Shown: positions 7,278 to 15,515, counted from the stretch's first letter. The stretch is DNA of 17,611 bases from Roseiarcus sp050013915 (GCA_050013915.1 JBEKEI010000107.1:1-17611); one strand, 5' to 3'. The notes: generated by a model from the letters alone, not told the origin. Numbers and translations: made by a program.

Positions 7278-8135
7278 ATGTCCGAGTGGTCGCAGACCTT
7301 CACCTTTTTCGACGGCGAATGGATCGAAGGCAACCGGCCGATCCTGGGGCCGCGCAGCCACGCGTTCTGGCTCGGCTCCAGCGTGTTCGACGGCGCCCGC
7401 GCCTTCGAGGGCGTGACGCCGGACCTCGACTGCCATTGCGCGCGGGTCAACCGCTCGGCGCGGACGATGTGGCTGAAGCCGACGATGAGCGAGGCGGCGA
7501 TCGAGGAACTCGCGCGCGAGGGATTGAGGAAATTCGCGCCCGGCGCCGCGCTCTACATCAGGCCGATGTACTGGGCCGAGCGCAACGGCCAGGGCTCGGT
7601 GCCGCCCGACCCGGATTCGACGCGCTTCTGCCTGTCGATCTACGAAGCCCCCCTGCCCGAGCCGACCGGCGTCTCGATCACCCGCTCCCCCTATCGCAAG
7701 CCGACCGCCGAGACGATGCCGATCGAAGCCAAGGCCGGCTGCCTCTATCCCAACAATGCGCGCGCGTTGATGGAGGCGCGCGCGCGCGGGTTCGACAATT
7801 GCATCCTGTGCGACATGCTCGGCAACGTCGCCGAACTCGCCACCGCCAACATTTTCATGGCGCGCGACGGCGTGATCATGACCCCGATGGCGAACGGCTC
7901 GTTCCTCGCCGGGGTGACGCGCCATCGCGTGCTGAAGTTGCTGCGCGCGGACGGCGCCGACGCGCGCGAGGCGACGTTGGGCTTCGCCGATTTCGACGCG
8001 GCCGACGAAATCTTCGTCGTCGGCAATTACGGCAAGGTGACGCCGGTGCGCCACATCGACGGCCGCGATCTCCAGCCGGGGCCGGCGTTCCGGCGGGCGC
8101 GGGCGCTGTATTGGGAATTCGCGCATGCGGGGTGA
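7278..8135 (+). CDS. PLP-dependent class IV aminotransferase (branched-chain amino acid type)
   Basis: Class IV enzymes use pyridoxal phosphate to move amino groups between branched-chain (or D-) amino acids and 2-oxoglutarate. This 285-aa protein begins with FFDGEWIEGNRPILGPRSHA, followed by GSSVFDGARAFEG (substrate/PLP region). The Schiff-base lysine is K152 in IEAKAGCLYPNN, and the PLP-ring glutamate is in LGNVAELATANIF (E186). Length and order match the family. A purine-rich GAGAG stretch precedes the ATG at 7278. D-amino-acid transaminase or aminodeoxychorismate lyase are alternatives within the class; the arginine-rich RSPYRKP segment does not settle it. The gene appears to be monocistronic. 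Confidence 0.88.
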   Translation: MSEWSQTFTFFDGEWIEGNRPILGPRSHAFWLGSSVFDGARAFEGVTPDLDCHCARVNRSARTMWLKPTMSEAAIEELAREGLRKFAPGAALYIRPMYWAERNGQGSVPPDPDSTRFCLSIYEAPLPEPTGVSITRSPYRKPTAETMPIEAKAGCLYPNNARALMEARARGFDNCILCDMLGNVAELATANIFMARDGVIMTPMANGSFLAGVTRHRVLKLLRADGADAREATLGFADFDAADEIFVVGNYGKVTPVRHIDGRDLQPGPAFRRARALYWEFAHAG

Positions 8136-8205
8136 GCTTGGGGGCGCGGGGCGAATTGCCCGCCGCTCCGCCCGGGTGGTTCGTGTTGACGAGATCGCGA
8201 CGATT

Positions 8206-8226
8206 GCCGCCGCTTGCTACGGCGGC
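8206..8226 (+). terminator. stem-loop after the aminotransferase gene
   Basis: A perfect 7-bp stem (8206-8212 with 8220-8226) and a 7-nt loop lie 70 bp after the aminotransferase stop. There is no strong T-run. It marks the end of the conserved block, just before the composition changes. Confidence 0.3.
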
Positions 8227-8334
8227 GCTCTTGCGCCAATCTTACAGAGGACCCCTGTTCTTGCGAGGACGGAATCGGTGGCCAAGCATCTTCGATGACC
8301 GGGGAGGGCCATGATTTAACCGAGCAGGGGCCGA

Positions 8335-8973
8335 ATGGTCAGGGGCGCAAAAATTCTCATCGAGGAAGGATCCAACGGACTTCAACGGCACGGCGCGGAC
8401 AAGACGTACACCGCCTCAGAAGTAACAATGCACCTCCAGGCTGACCACCTCGCTTATCAACGTTCCTTTGGAGAAAGAGAGGAGGCTCGCCTCTTCGGAA
8501 CTGGCAAGCTCGACACCGATCTATGCGCCTTTGGTCACCCGGACGAGTCGACGCGGCAGTTGCAACTGACCATTCGGGGTTCAGCCGAGGAGACCCTTCG
8601 GCGGTGGCAAAACGCGCAGGGGCTCGGACGAGCTGAGGAACAGCGCATTGCAAATTTCAAATCGGAGATGCGTAGACTTGCGCTCTCCTACTTTCCTCCA
8701 ATCGACCATGGCGACGCCACCGCTACTTGGTTTCTTGAAGTCGTCATTACGAAGCAGGAATTTGAAAGCCTGCTTGAGAGCTACAGAGCGCGTCGATTGA
8801 GCGGGCTATTGCTCCGGATCGTCGGCGTCCTACTCGTTGACGATAGCGCCGGCAGCCGCGCGTATCTTCCTTTGGATAACACCTGCCAGCAAATAAAACG
8901 CCCGGAACTCTCACTGAAGCTGTTTTCTTGGCTTGAGGCGGAATTGCCGCTCGGTGAATGGCCATTTGGCTGA
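8335..8973 (+). CDS. hypothetical protein, unrecognised family
   Basis: I do not recognise this 212-aa product. It is soluble, without signal peptide or membrane segment, and looks like a folded alpha/beta protein: strand-like RQLQLTIRG, a charged helix around residues 85-115 (RRWQNAQGLGRAEEQRIANF), a hydrophobic WFLEVVITKQEFESLL segment, LLRIVGVLLVDD, and a C-terminal LKLFSWLEAELPLGEW. The codons and composition are clearly less GC-rich than the neighbouring aminotransferase, suggesting acquired DNA. The ATG at 8335 has AGGGG only 4 nt upstream. The next in-frame candidate at 8428 (MHLQADHLAYQRSF) has a weaker site but may be the natural N-terminus, leaving 181 aa. No neighbour hints at its role. 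Confidence 0.55.
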   Translation: MVRGAKILIEEGSNGLQRHGADKTYTASEVTMHLQADHLAYQRSFGEREEARLFGTGKLDTDLCAFGHPDESTRQLQLTIRGSAEETLRRWQNAQGLGRAEEQRIANFKSEMRRLALSYFPPIDHGDATATWFLEVVITKQEFESLLESYRARRLSGLLLRIVGVLLVDDSAGSRAYLPLDNTCQQIKRPELSLKLFSWLEAELPLGEWPFG

Positions 8974-9632
8974 TGGAGACTAGCGCTGGATCGTTCGGCC
9001 TGATGCGTCGCCGCGAGGGTTACGTTGACAGCGCATTCAACTCGCGTCCCTCCGGCTCGCCGGTTTCGGCCGGCGGGGCGCGCGGCGCAAGCAGCGGCGC
9101 GGCTTCGCGTTGCTCCAGAAGGTTCGTGCGAGCCTGTCAGCCGGCCGACCGTCTCGGCCGGGCGAGGCTCTTCGGCGAGGATTTCCGATCCGCCGCCGTC
9201 CGGCCAATTCCCGAAGCGCGCATAGCCGTCGTGGACCGGGCGAAAGGACGCGTCAAGTTGACGGCAATAAAATGCACTGTCACCGTTTTTGTTGTTCGAG
9301 CCGGACGCCGACGAGGACGCGGTTCCGGCAGGAAGCAGCGACCCTGCGCGGACCATCGGGACGATCAGACCGTAAGACGCCTTCGGAACCATGATTTCAG
9401 TCCGCCTGCAAGATCTCAGCGAAATCATGACCGGCGTTCCCCGGATCGACAAGCGGCCGGCCAGTCTCAGGAATCCGGTCATTTTCGAGGCGTCGAGAAA
9501 GTGCGGTGTCGCCGTCGCCCGTTACGATAAAGCGCAGCGCCGCCGCCACCCAAGTTGTTGCAAACCAAGGGAATCCGGAGCCGCGAGGCCGGTCAACCAA
9601 TTTTCCATAGCTCTCGGAAGGGGAGAAATTCG
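8974..9632. other. 660-bp gene-free stretch upstream of the beta-lactamase-like gene
   Basis: It contains the left direct repeat (9027-9288) and then about 340 bp with no supported gene. Several short frames are open on both strands, as expected in GC-rich DNA, but none has a good ribosome binding site or a recognisable product. The region just before 9633 is less GC-rich and presumably carries the promoter of the following gene; I cannot place the hexamers with confidence. Confidence 0.5.
9027..9288 (+). repeat. direct repeat copy L (about 262 bp)
   Basis: This segment, starting GACAGCGCATTCAACTCGCG and ending near ATGCACTGTCACCGTTT, is roughly 90% identical to 12223-12493 outside one indel. 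Similarity begins and ends abruptly. The unit is rich in small palindromes: CGCCGG/CCGGCG near its start, and a 41-nt block at 9130-9170 bounded by GAGCCT/AGGCTC. A long minus-strand frame stays open through both copies, so a decayed coding sequence is not excluded, but no known family is visible. It lies 345 bp before the beta-lactamase-like gene. Confidence 0.85.
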
Positions 9633-12140
9633 ATGTTGTTCCAGGCTTACCATGGCGTAACCGCCGCCCAGCATCAGACAAACTTCGACAAGTGGTCAGC
9701 CCAAGGCTATCGCATGATCTCGCTCAGCGTCTACGGCGACCCGGGCAAGGCGTTATACGCAGCGGTATGGGTGCAGCGCGCCGGCCCGGCCTGGGTCGCG
9801 ATCCATGGCGTGGACGCCGCCGGCTACCAGAGCTTCTTCACGGAATGGTCGAACGCGGGCTATTACCCCGTGCTTGTCTCGGCGACCGGCGCGATCAGCG
9901 ACGCTGTGTTCGCGTCCGTGTTTGAACAGGGCAATCCGGGGCCCTGGTCCGGGCGCCACGGCATGACGCCTGCCGACTTCGCGGCCGCCAACACGGCAGC
10001 CTTCAACAATGGGCAGATCCTCCGCTCCTTCTCGATCTACGGCGCGTCGCCGGATCTGCACTACGCCGCGATCTGGCACCCCAATCCGACCTACGTGAAA
10101 TCGACAGTCAATGCGGCCGATACCGCCTCCGCCTACCAGACGAACTTCAACGCCCAGACCCAACTGCCGGGCGTCTATCTGAATGCCTATCGGCCGGCCT
10201 ATGTGGCGTTGTCGGGCGATGCGACCTATTGCTCGGTGTTCAAGGACGATTTCGTCGGCCCCTGGGTCGCGCGCCATGGCCTCTCCGGCTCCGGCTACCA
10301 GACCTTCTTCAACCAGCAGGTCGCGGAGGGCTACTATCCGATCCTCGTGCAGGGAGGCGGCAGCACCGCCGCGCCAATCTACGCCGCCGTGTTCGCCAAG
10401 CAGGACATTCCCGACGCCCGCCAGTGGACCGTCACCGGGTCGCCGCTGGCCGCGCTGGCGCCGGTCGATCAGGCCGTGCAGATCTTCATGCAGGCCAACG
10501 GTGTGCGCGCCGCACAGGTCGCGATCGCCAAGAACGGCGCCATGAAGGCTTCGCGGGGGTACAGCTGGGCGGAACCGGCCTATCGTGTGACACAGCCGAC
10601 CGACCGCTTCCTGCTCGCGAGCTGCAGCAAGATGTTCTGCGAAGCGACGATCCAGAGCCTTTACAACAACGGCAAGCTGCAACCGCCGACCTTGACCGTG
10701 AAACCCAATGGCAGCGAGAAGCCCGTCGTTGGCGACACGGTGACGGGCAACAAGACCGGCGCGACCGCCATCGTGACGGCGGTCAACGGCGGCGCGCTGA
10801 CGCTCGTATCGGTGCTCAACACGTTCACCCCGGCCGACACTGCCGCGACGATGAGCGGCTCTGGCGGCACGGTCGCGGTGCTCGCCTACAATCCGGGAAC
10901 GAAGGTCTATCCCCTGCTCGGGTTGTCGAATCCGGCTGACCCGCGCAGCGACGCCATCACCGTGCAGCAGCTGCTCGACCATCAGGGCGGTTACAACGAT
11001 GGGGCAAATCCCAAATATTCGGCGGCGCCCGATCCGACATACGGCATGCGGCAGATCGGTCAGGCGCTCGGGCATGTCGTCGGCAGCAAGCTCGACGTCG
11101 CGACTTACATGTATGGTCAGAAGCTGCAGTTCCCGCCCGGGACGGACTCGGCGTATTCGAACTACGGCTATCTGCTGCTCGGCGCGGTCGTCGAGAAGGT
11201 CACCGGGATGAGCTATCACGCCTATCTTGCCCAGGCCGTTCTGCAGCCGGCCGGCATCACCGAGGTCGAGGTGTTCCCGACGCGCGCCGCCGGCCGGACC
11301 GCGCAGCAGGCGATCGCCGAGGATCCGGGACTGGGACAGGATCCACTCGACCTCGCCTCCACGCTGAGCATCCCGTCGGTCTATGGCGGTGACGGCGAAA
11401 TCAACGAAATCGGCGATCCGAACGACGGCACGGCCGCCTCAGCCGAGGCGATTGCGCGTTTGATCAACACGCACGCGGTCTGGGGCAATGGCGGCAGGGC
11501 GCCGGGCTTCGCCCGAGCCGGCAGTACGCCAGGCGCCTCCACATGGGGCGAGTCGCGTTGGGACGGCGTCGATTGGTCCTATACGGTCAACACGCGCAAT
11601 TGGCCGCCGACCAATGGTCAGACCGCGGCCACGACGGCGAAGGGCAATCAGTCCCTGAAAACGACGCCGTTCACGCTGACAGTGGCGAGCGGCGGAACGG
11701 CCGGTTTCGAGCCGTCGGGACATCTCCTCGTGGCCACCATCAGCAACGGAACCCAGCTCGTCGCCTACTCGGGCGTCAACGCCACAGCCAACGCCTTCAC
11801 GGGCTGCACGGCGCCGGCCAACGCCGGCACGGCCGGAGATGGCGCCAATGTGGCGCAGGCCGCCACCGTCGTCGGCGCCCCCTCGCTGACGCAGACGCCT
11901 TTCACATTGAATGTCAGCAATAACGGCGCCCAGGGTTTTGCCCGCACGGGAATGCTGCTGGTGACCAATACCGCCAATGCAGCACAGGTGATCCGCTACA
12001 CGGGGCTCGGCACGAATGCGTTCGAGGGATGTACGGCGCTGCTTCCTGGCGCGGGGAGCGCCTCGGCAGGCGCCGCCGTGACGCAGGCGACGCTCGCCTC
12101 GAGCGTGGATGCGCTGCTCAATTTGATCGCCCTGCCTTGA
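9633..12140 (+). CDS. beta-lactamase-fold serine hydrolase with BTRD1 repeats (polyglycine-hydrolase-like), with two inserted domains
   Basis: This 835-aa protein has five repeats of about 52 aa in residues 1-262 (pattern HGVxAAxYQxxFxxWxxxGYxPxxVS), matching bacterial tandem repeat domain 1. A class C-type beta-lactamase/PBP fold follows: S330-C-S-K333 (SxxK), Y508-S-N510 (YxN) and a GSTPG strand at about 630-634 in the KTG position. This repeat-plus-hydrolase order is known from polyglycine hydrolases, which cut peptide bonds. Residues about 351-422 and 661-820 interrupt the fold: the first contains VVGDTVTGNKTGATAIV, the second two 70-aa repeats (FTLTV...GFxxxGHLLVAT...VAYSG...FTGCTA). Both resemble modules of phage structural proteins. 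The last helix, SSVDALLNLIALP, resumes the hydrolase fold. No Sec signal is visible. AGGGGAGA at 9619-9626 supports the start. Confidence 0.85.
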   Translation: MLFQAYHGVTAAQHQTNFDKWSAQGYRMISLSVYGDPGKALYAAVWVQRAGPAWVAIHGVDAAGYQSFFTEWSNAGYYPVLVSATGAISDAVFASVFEQGNPGPWSGRHGMTPADFAAANTAAFNNGQILRSFSIYGASPDLHYAAIWHPNPTYVKSTVNAADTASAYQTNFNAQTQLPGVYLNAYRPAYVALSGDATYCSVFKDDFVGPWVARHGLSGSGYQTFFNQQVAEGYYPILVQGGGSTAAPIYAAVFAKQDIPDARQWTVTGSPLAALAPVDQAVQIFMQANGVRAAQVAIAKNGAMKASRGYSWAEPAYRVTQPTDRFLLASCSKMFCEATIQSLYNNGKLQPPTLTVKPNGSEKPVVGDTVTGNKTGATAIVTAVNGGALTLVSVLNTFTPADTAATMSGSGGTVAVLAYNPGTKVYPLLGLSNPADPRSDAITVQQLLDHQGGYNDGANPKYSAAPDPTYGMRQIGQALGHVVGSKLDVATYMYGQKLQFPPGTDSAYSNYGYLLLGAVVEKVTGMSYHAYLAQAVLQPAGITEVEVFPTRAAGRTAQQAIAEDPGLGQDPLDLASTLSIPSVYGGDGEINEIGDPNDGTAASAEAIARLINTHAVWGNGGRAPGFARAGSTPGASTWGESRWDGVDWSYTVNTRNWPPTNGQTAATTAKGNQSLKTTPFTLTVASGGTAGFEPSGHLLVATISNGTQLVAYSGVNATANAFTGCTAPANAGTAGDGANVAQAATVVGAPSLTQTPFTLNVSNNGAQGFARTGMLLVTNTANAAQVIRYTGLGTNAFEGCTALLPGAGSASAGAAVTQATLASSVDALLNLIALP

Positions 12141-12222
12141 TGCTCGGGCGATGCCGTTACCGATCGCGGCGGGGACGCTCATCGCTGAGCGCCCCCCGGG
12201 CACAGATCCGCGGGGTTAGGGC

Positions 12223-12493
12223 GACAGCGCATTCAACTCGCGTCCCTCCCGCTCGCCGGTTTCGGCCGGCGGGGCGTGCGGCGCAGGCAGCGGCGGGACG
12301 CGGCGCGGCTTCGCGCTGCTCGAGAAAATCGTGCGAGCCTGTCGGCCGGCCGACCGTCCCGGCCGGGCGAGGCTCTTCGGCGAGGATTTCCGATCCGCCG
12401 CCGTCCGGCCGATTCCCGAAGCGCGCATAGCCGTCGTGGACCGGGCGAAACGACGCGTCGCGTTGACGCCAATGAAATGCAGCGTCATCGTTT
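12223..12493 (+). repeat. direct repeat copy R (about 271 bp)
   Basis: This is the second copy of the 9027-9288 unit in the same orientation, 83 bp after the beta-lactamase-like stop. Relative to copy L it carries a 10-bp insertion within its CGGCGCGG tract and a compensating 1-bp deletion nearby, plus scattered substitutions. The 41-nt block bounded by GAGCCT/AGGCTC is at 12335-12375. Here its internal palindromes GTCGGCCGGCCGAC and CCCGGCCGGG are perfect, whereas copy L has one mismatch in each. Confidence 0.85.
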
Positions 12494-12657
12494 CCCCGAT
12501 GGACCATCCCGCCATCGCGCCATGTGGGAATCCGACGACGATCCTGGAATCCCTTAGGATTCGAAGACTCCTGAAAACGCTCCATGCAGTTACGGATCAG
12601 GGACAGGGGTCGAACCACGCTATGGCGCGTCAGGTGTAAATCGGGCACGAATATCCG
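12494..12657 (+). promoter_or_regulatory. leader of the histidine kinase gene with a small inverted repeat
   Basis: This stretch between the right repeat and the kinase start must hold the kinase promoter. An inverted repeat GAATCC-CTTA-GGATTC lies at 12547-12562 and is a possible operator. A 5-codon frame (MARQV) at 12622-12639 ends 18 bp before the kinase ATG; I regard it as incidental. No clear -35/-10 pair is visible. Confidence 0.25.
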
Positions 12658-14010
12658 ATGCCCGTTTCCAGCCGCGATCTCATCCGATCGACCTCGTTGT
12701 TTCTGCTGATCGGCTTCGTGGCCCTCATGGCCATTGTCGCCATGAACTTTTGGCTGGGCGAGCGGGCGCAGTTTTATTTCGAGGAAGCAATTTCGGCGCG
12801 AGGTACGCGCTTTGCGGCGGTCGAATTGAGAAATTCGCTGCTGGCGGCGGAAGCGAGCCAACGCGGCTTCGTCATCACCGGCAATGAGATTTATTTGGCG
12901 CCTTACCAGTCGGCCAAAGCCCAGGCCCAGCGGCAACAGGCGGCGCTGCAGCGCCTTCTGCCGTCCTATTTTGACGCCGAGGCGACTCTGAAGCGCCTCT
13001 CCGAAATCCTCGCCACCAAGTTTGAGGAATTCGATCGAACAATCGCGCTGAAGCGCGATCAGCGCGACGAGGAAATTCGGTCCATCTTTCGAACCAACAA
13101 CGGCAAAGCTCTGACTGACGAAGCCAACGTGTTTTTTGCCGGGATCATCGGAAGAGCGGACGATCGCATGACGTCGGGCGTCGCCGAGCAGCGCGCCAAC
13201 GCCGGATGGCTTCGGATCGTCTCGGCGATCGGAGCGCTCGTCATCGTGGCGGTGATCAGCGGCGCCGCCATCGTCCTCACGCGCTACACCAACGACCTTC
13301 GCGCGACGCGCGATCAGGTCAACGCGCTCAACAGCGAACTCGAGCAACGCGTCGCCGGACGCACGGCGGACCTGGCAAAGGCGCGCGATCGCGCAGAGAT
13401 CCTGCTCTCCGAGGTCAACCACCGAGTGGCCAACAGCCTCGCCCTCGTCTCGTCGCTGGTCAATCTGCAGTCAAGAGCTTTGGATGACGAGGGCGCCAAG
13501 TACGCCCTGGCGGAAACACAAGACCGGATTTTTGCGATTTCGCTGGTCCACAAGCAACTCTATACTTCTGGAGACGTACGCACAGTCGAGTTGAAATCAT
13601 ACCTCTCGGCTCTACTCGCTAATCTTCGCTCCTCGCTTCGGAGCGAGGGGCACGGCGTGAACCTTTCTTTCGAGATAGACGCCATCGATCTCGCAACAGA
13701 CGCCAGCGTCAATCTCGGCGTGGTCATCACCGAGCTTGTGACCAATGCGTTCAAATACGCATACCCCGACCGTGCCGGCGAAATTCGCGTCCGTCTCAGA
13801 CGATTGACAAGCGACGTCGAACTCGTGGTGGAAGACGACGGTATTGGCATGCCCGAGGGCGTACCCGCTACAGGCACCGGCACCGGCACGCGCATCGTCA
13901 ATGCAATGTGCGCGAGTTTACGATCCCAGATCACCTATCGGCGCCGCAACCCCGGGACCGCGGCGTGCCTGGTATTCTCGGCGAACCTTCGGCAACCTGC
14001 CGCTGGTTGA
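12658..14010 (+). CDS. CHASE3-domain sensor histidine kinase (HWE/HisKA_2 type)
   Basis: This 450-aa inner-membrane kinase has a first membrane helix (about 13-33), a periplasmic CHASE3-like four-helix region (about 34-185, with LRNSLLAAEASQRGFVITG), a second helix (about 186-208), a coiled linker (215-250), a HisKA_2 dimerisation domain with phospho-acceptor His255 in SEVNHRVANSL, and an ATPase domain with N-box ELVTNAFKYAYP (Asn363), VEDDGIGMP and a GTGTGTRIV loop. There is no receiver or PAS domain. HWE/HisKA_2 kinases are common in alphaproteobacteria and often signal to stand-alone receivers; none is in the window. The start at 12658 has a poor ribosome binding site. A periplasmic binding protein gene follows 132 bp later on the same strand. 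Confidence 0.9.
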   Translation: MPVSSRDLIRSTSLFLLIGFVALMAIVAMNFWLGERAQFYFEEAISARGTRFAAVELRNSLLAAEASQRGFVITGNEIYLAPYQSAKAQAQRQQAALQRLLPSYFDAEATLKRLSEILATKFEEFDRTIALKRDQRDEEIRSIFRTNNGKALTDEANVFFAGIIGRADDRMTSGVAEQRANAGWLRIVSAIGALVIVAVISGAAIVLTRYTNDLRATRDQVNALNSELEQRVAGRTADLAKARDRAEILLSEVNHRVANSLALVSSLVNLQSRALDDEGAKYALAETQDRIFAISLVHKQLYTSGDVRTVELKSYLSALLANLRSSLRSEGHGVNLSFEIDAIDLATDASVNLGVVITELVTNAFKYAYPDRAGEIRVRLRRLTSDVELVVEDDGIGMPEGVPATGTGTGTRIVNAMCASLRSQITYRRRNPGTAACLVFSANLRQPAAG

Positions 14011-14142
14011 AGACTCTTCGGTTCGGCTTCGTCCGCCCGGTTGTGTCGTTATGGCAAATCCAATCGGGATCCTGCTAATTGGCGCACGAACGCGTGCAGT
14101 CGCGCTGCGATGGAATTGGTCGTCCCAGGGAGCCGCCGGACG

Positions 14143-15321
14143 ATGGAAATATTCTCAATGCGACCGGCCGCCAAGGGAAACCACAGGCGGCGGCGAGCTG
14201 CGTGCCGCAGTCTGCTCGCGGCGATGGCCCTGGCGACTTGTCCCGCCGGGGCAAACGCTCAGCAAGGGTCGCCCGGCATAACGCAGCGCACGGTTTTCCC
14301 GGCCTTCGATCCCAATGCCCGGGCATGCACCCCACCTCCGGATCTCAGAAGAGCGCTGACTTTCGTTCAGGAGAACGAGCGCGAATTCCTGCAGGGGGTC
14401 GACCACGGCTTGTCGCAGGCCGCCAAGGATCGCGGATTGGAATACGTCAAAGTCGTGGTCGAAAACGACGTCGCCAAAGCGGTCGAGCAGCTGCGATTGC
14501 TTCGAGCCTCGAAGGTGGGCGCCGTGATCGGAACCTCGTCGGATGCAACAGCGATCAGCCACGGCCTCCGGGAGGTCATCTGGTCAGGGGCCTTTGTCGG
14601 CACCGTGATGCCTCCGCCGGCAACGTTGCTTGTCAATGCTCCCCAATACGCGACGGGGAAGGTCCTGACCGACGCGGCGATCGTCTATATAAACGCCAAA
14701 CTCGGCGGCAGGGCGAGGGTGGTCCTGCTTACTCAGGACACCATGCAGTACTTGTCGCCCAGGTTCCAGGCAATGCGCGACGGCCTCGACAGGCTTCCGG
14801 GCGTCACAATCGTTGCCGATATAGCGCCCAAACCGGTCAGCAAGGAGGGAGGTTTCGCCACCATGAACACCATTCTCCTTGCCAACCCGAATATAGACGT
14901 CGTTCTCGGCGCCGACGCCGTCGTGCTCGGCGCATTGAAAGCGTTGCGCGCGGTCGGCAGAGATCGGCCTGACCAATTCCTGGGTGGAATCGACGGCGAG
15001 CCGGAGGCGGTGGCAGAGATCAAAAAGGGCTCCAGTCCCTACAAGGCAAGCATCTCTCTGGCCTCGCCTGTCTTCGGCTACGCCATGGGTCAGTTCGCCG
15101 CCGACTGGCTGGAGGGCAAAAGTATTCCCCAAGCGATGGACATTCTCCCCATCGCGCTTACGCGAGAAAATATTACGCAGTACGAGGCCGACTTGGTCAA
15201 TCCTGCCGCCGTATATACCGATCCTGTTCGACGAAACTCGTACCTCAAAATGTATGGGAACATCTGCTACGATACGCGCGACAGATATGTGAATTTTCCC
15301 TGGTCATCCGAGCAGAAATAG
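14143..15321 (+). CDS. periplasmic sugar-type substrate-binding protein (type 1 fold)
   Basis: The precursor of 392 aa starts with an arginine-rich n-region, a hydrophobic SLLAAMALATCPAG core and an ANA cleavage site near residue 39, so it is exported. The mature part has the Peripla_BP_4/RbsB-like pattern: FVQENEREFLQGVDHGLSQA, a VVVENDVAKAVEQLRLL helix, GAVIGTSSDATAI, a central PNIDVVLGADAVVLGALKAL and FLGGIDGEPEAV. Such proteins bind sugars or similar ligands for ABC uptake or for sensing. No permease or ATPase gene is nearby, and the preceding gene is a sensor kinase, so a sensory role is plausible. AGGGAG at 14126-14131 supports 14143; ATGs at 14110 and 14158 are alternatives. Confidence 0.85.
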   Translation: MEIFSMRPAAKGNHRRRRAACRSLLAAMALATCPAGANAQQGSPGITQRTVFPAFDPNARACTPPPDLRRALTFVQENEREFLQGVDHGLSQAAKDRGLEYVKVVVENDVAKAVEQLRLLRASKVGAVIGTSSDATAISHGLREVIWSGAFVGTVMPPPATLLVNAPQYATGKVLTDAAIVYINAKLGGRARVVLLTQDTMQYLSPRFQAMRDGLDRLPGVTIVADIAPKPVSKEGGFATMNTILLANPNIDVVLGADAVVLGALKALRAVGRDRPDQFLGGIDGEPEAVAEIKKGSSPYKASISLASPVFGYAMGQFAADWLEGKSIPQAMDILPIALTRENITQYEADLVNPAAVYTDPVRRNSYLKMYGNICYDTRDRYVNFPWSSEQK

Positions 15322-15374
15322 TCGAGTCCGATGGATGCCGTCAGAAGGCGAGGTGTCCCGCGTCGAGATTTTCA

Positions 15375-15515
15375 TTGGCGCTCTCCCGGGGTCGTGTCCT
15401 GGCGCGCGCCGCGGCCGATCGCGGCCGCGCTGAGCGCCAAAAGGTCTTGGTCGATTACGGCCAGGGCCGGGCGCGCGGGTCGAGCTTCGCGGAGCGCCTC
15501 TCGGCGCCCAGCGAC
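15375..15515 (+). repeat. short dispersed repeat family, copy A
   Basis: Positions 15459-15515 match 16838-16894 at 52 of 57 bases in direct orientation. Just upstream, TTGGCGCTC (15375-15383) and its exact complement (15432-15440) enclose an inner stem GCGGCCG/CGGCCGC (15411-15417 with 15422-15428). GCGCCAAAAGGTC at 15434-15446 is the reverse complement of 16772-16784 in copy B. The unit is therefore a palindrome-bearing intergenic element, REP/MITE-like in style. Confidence 0.7.

Noticed and set aside
12622..12639. A 5-codon leader peptide before the kinase gene.
   Set aside because: Too short, no close ribosome binding site, and no attenuator-like structure after it.
12157..13422. A 421-codon minus-strand frame through copy R of the repeat and the kinase 5' part.
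   Set aside because: It is mostly antisense to the well-supported kinase and has no recognisable domain. Only the part within the repeat is kept as a possible decayed coding sequence.
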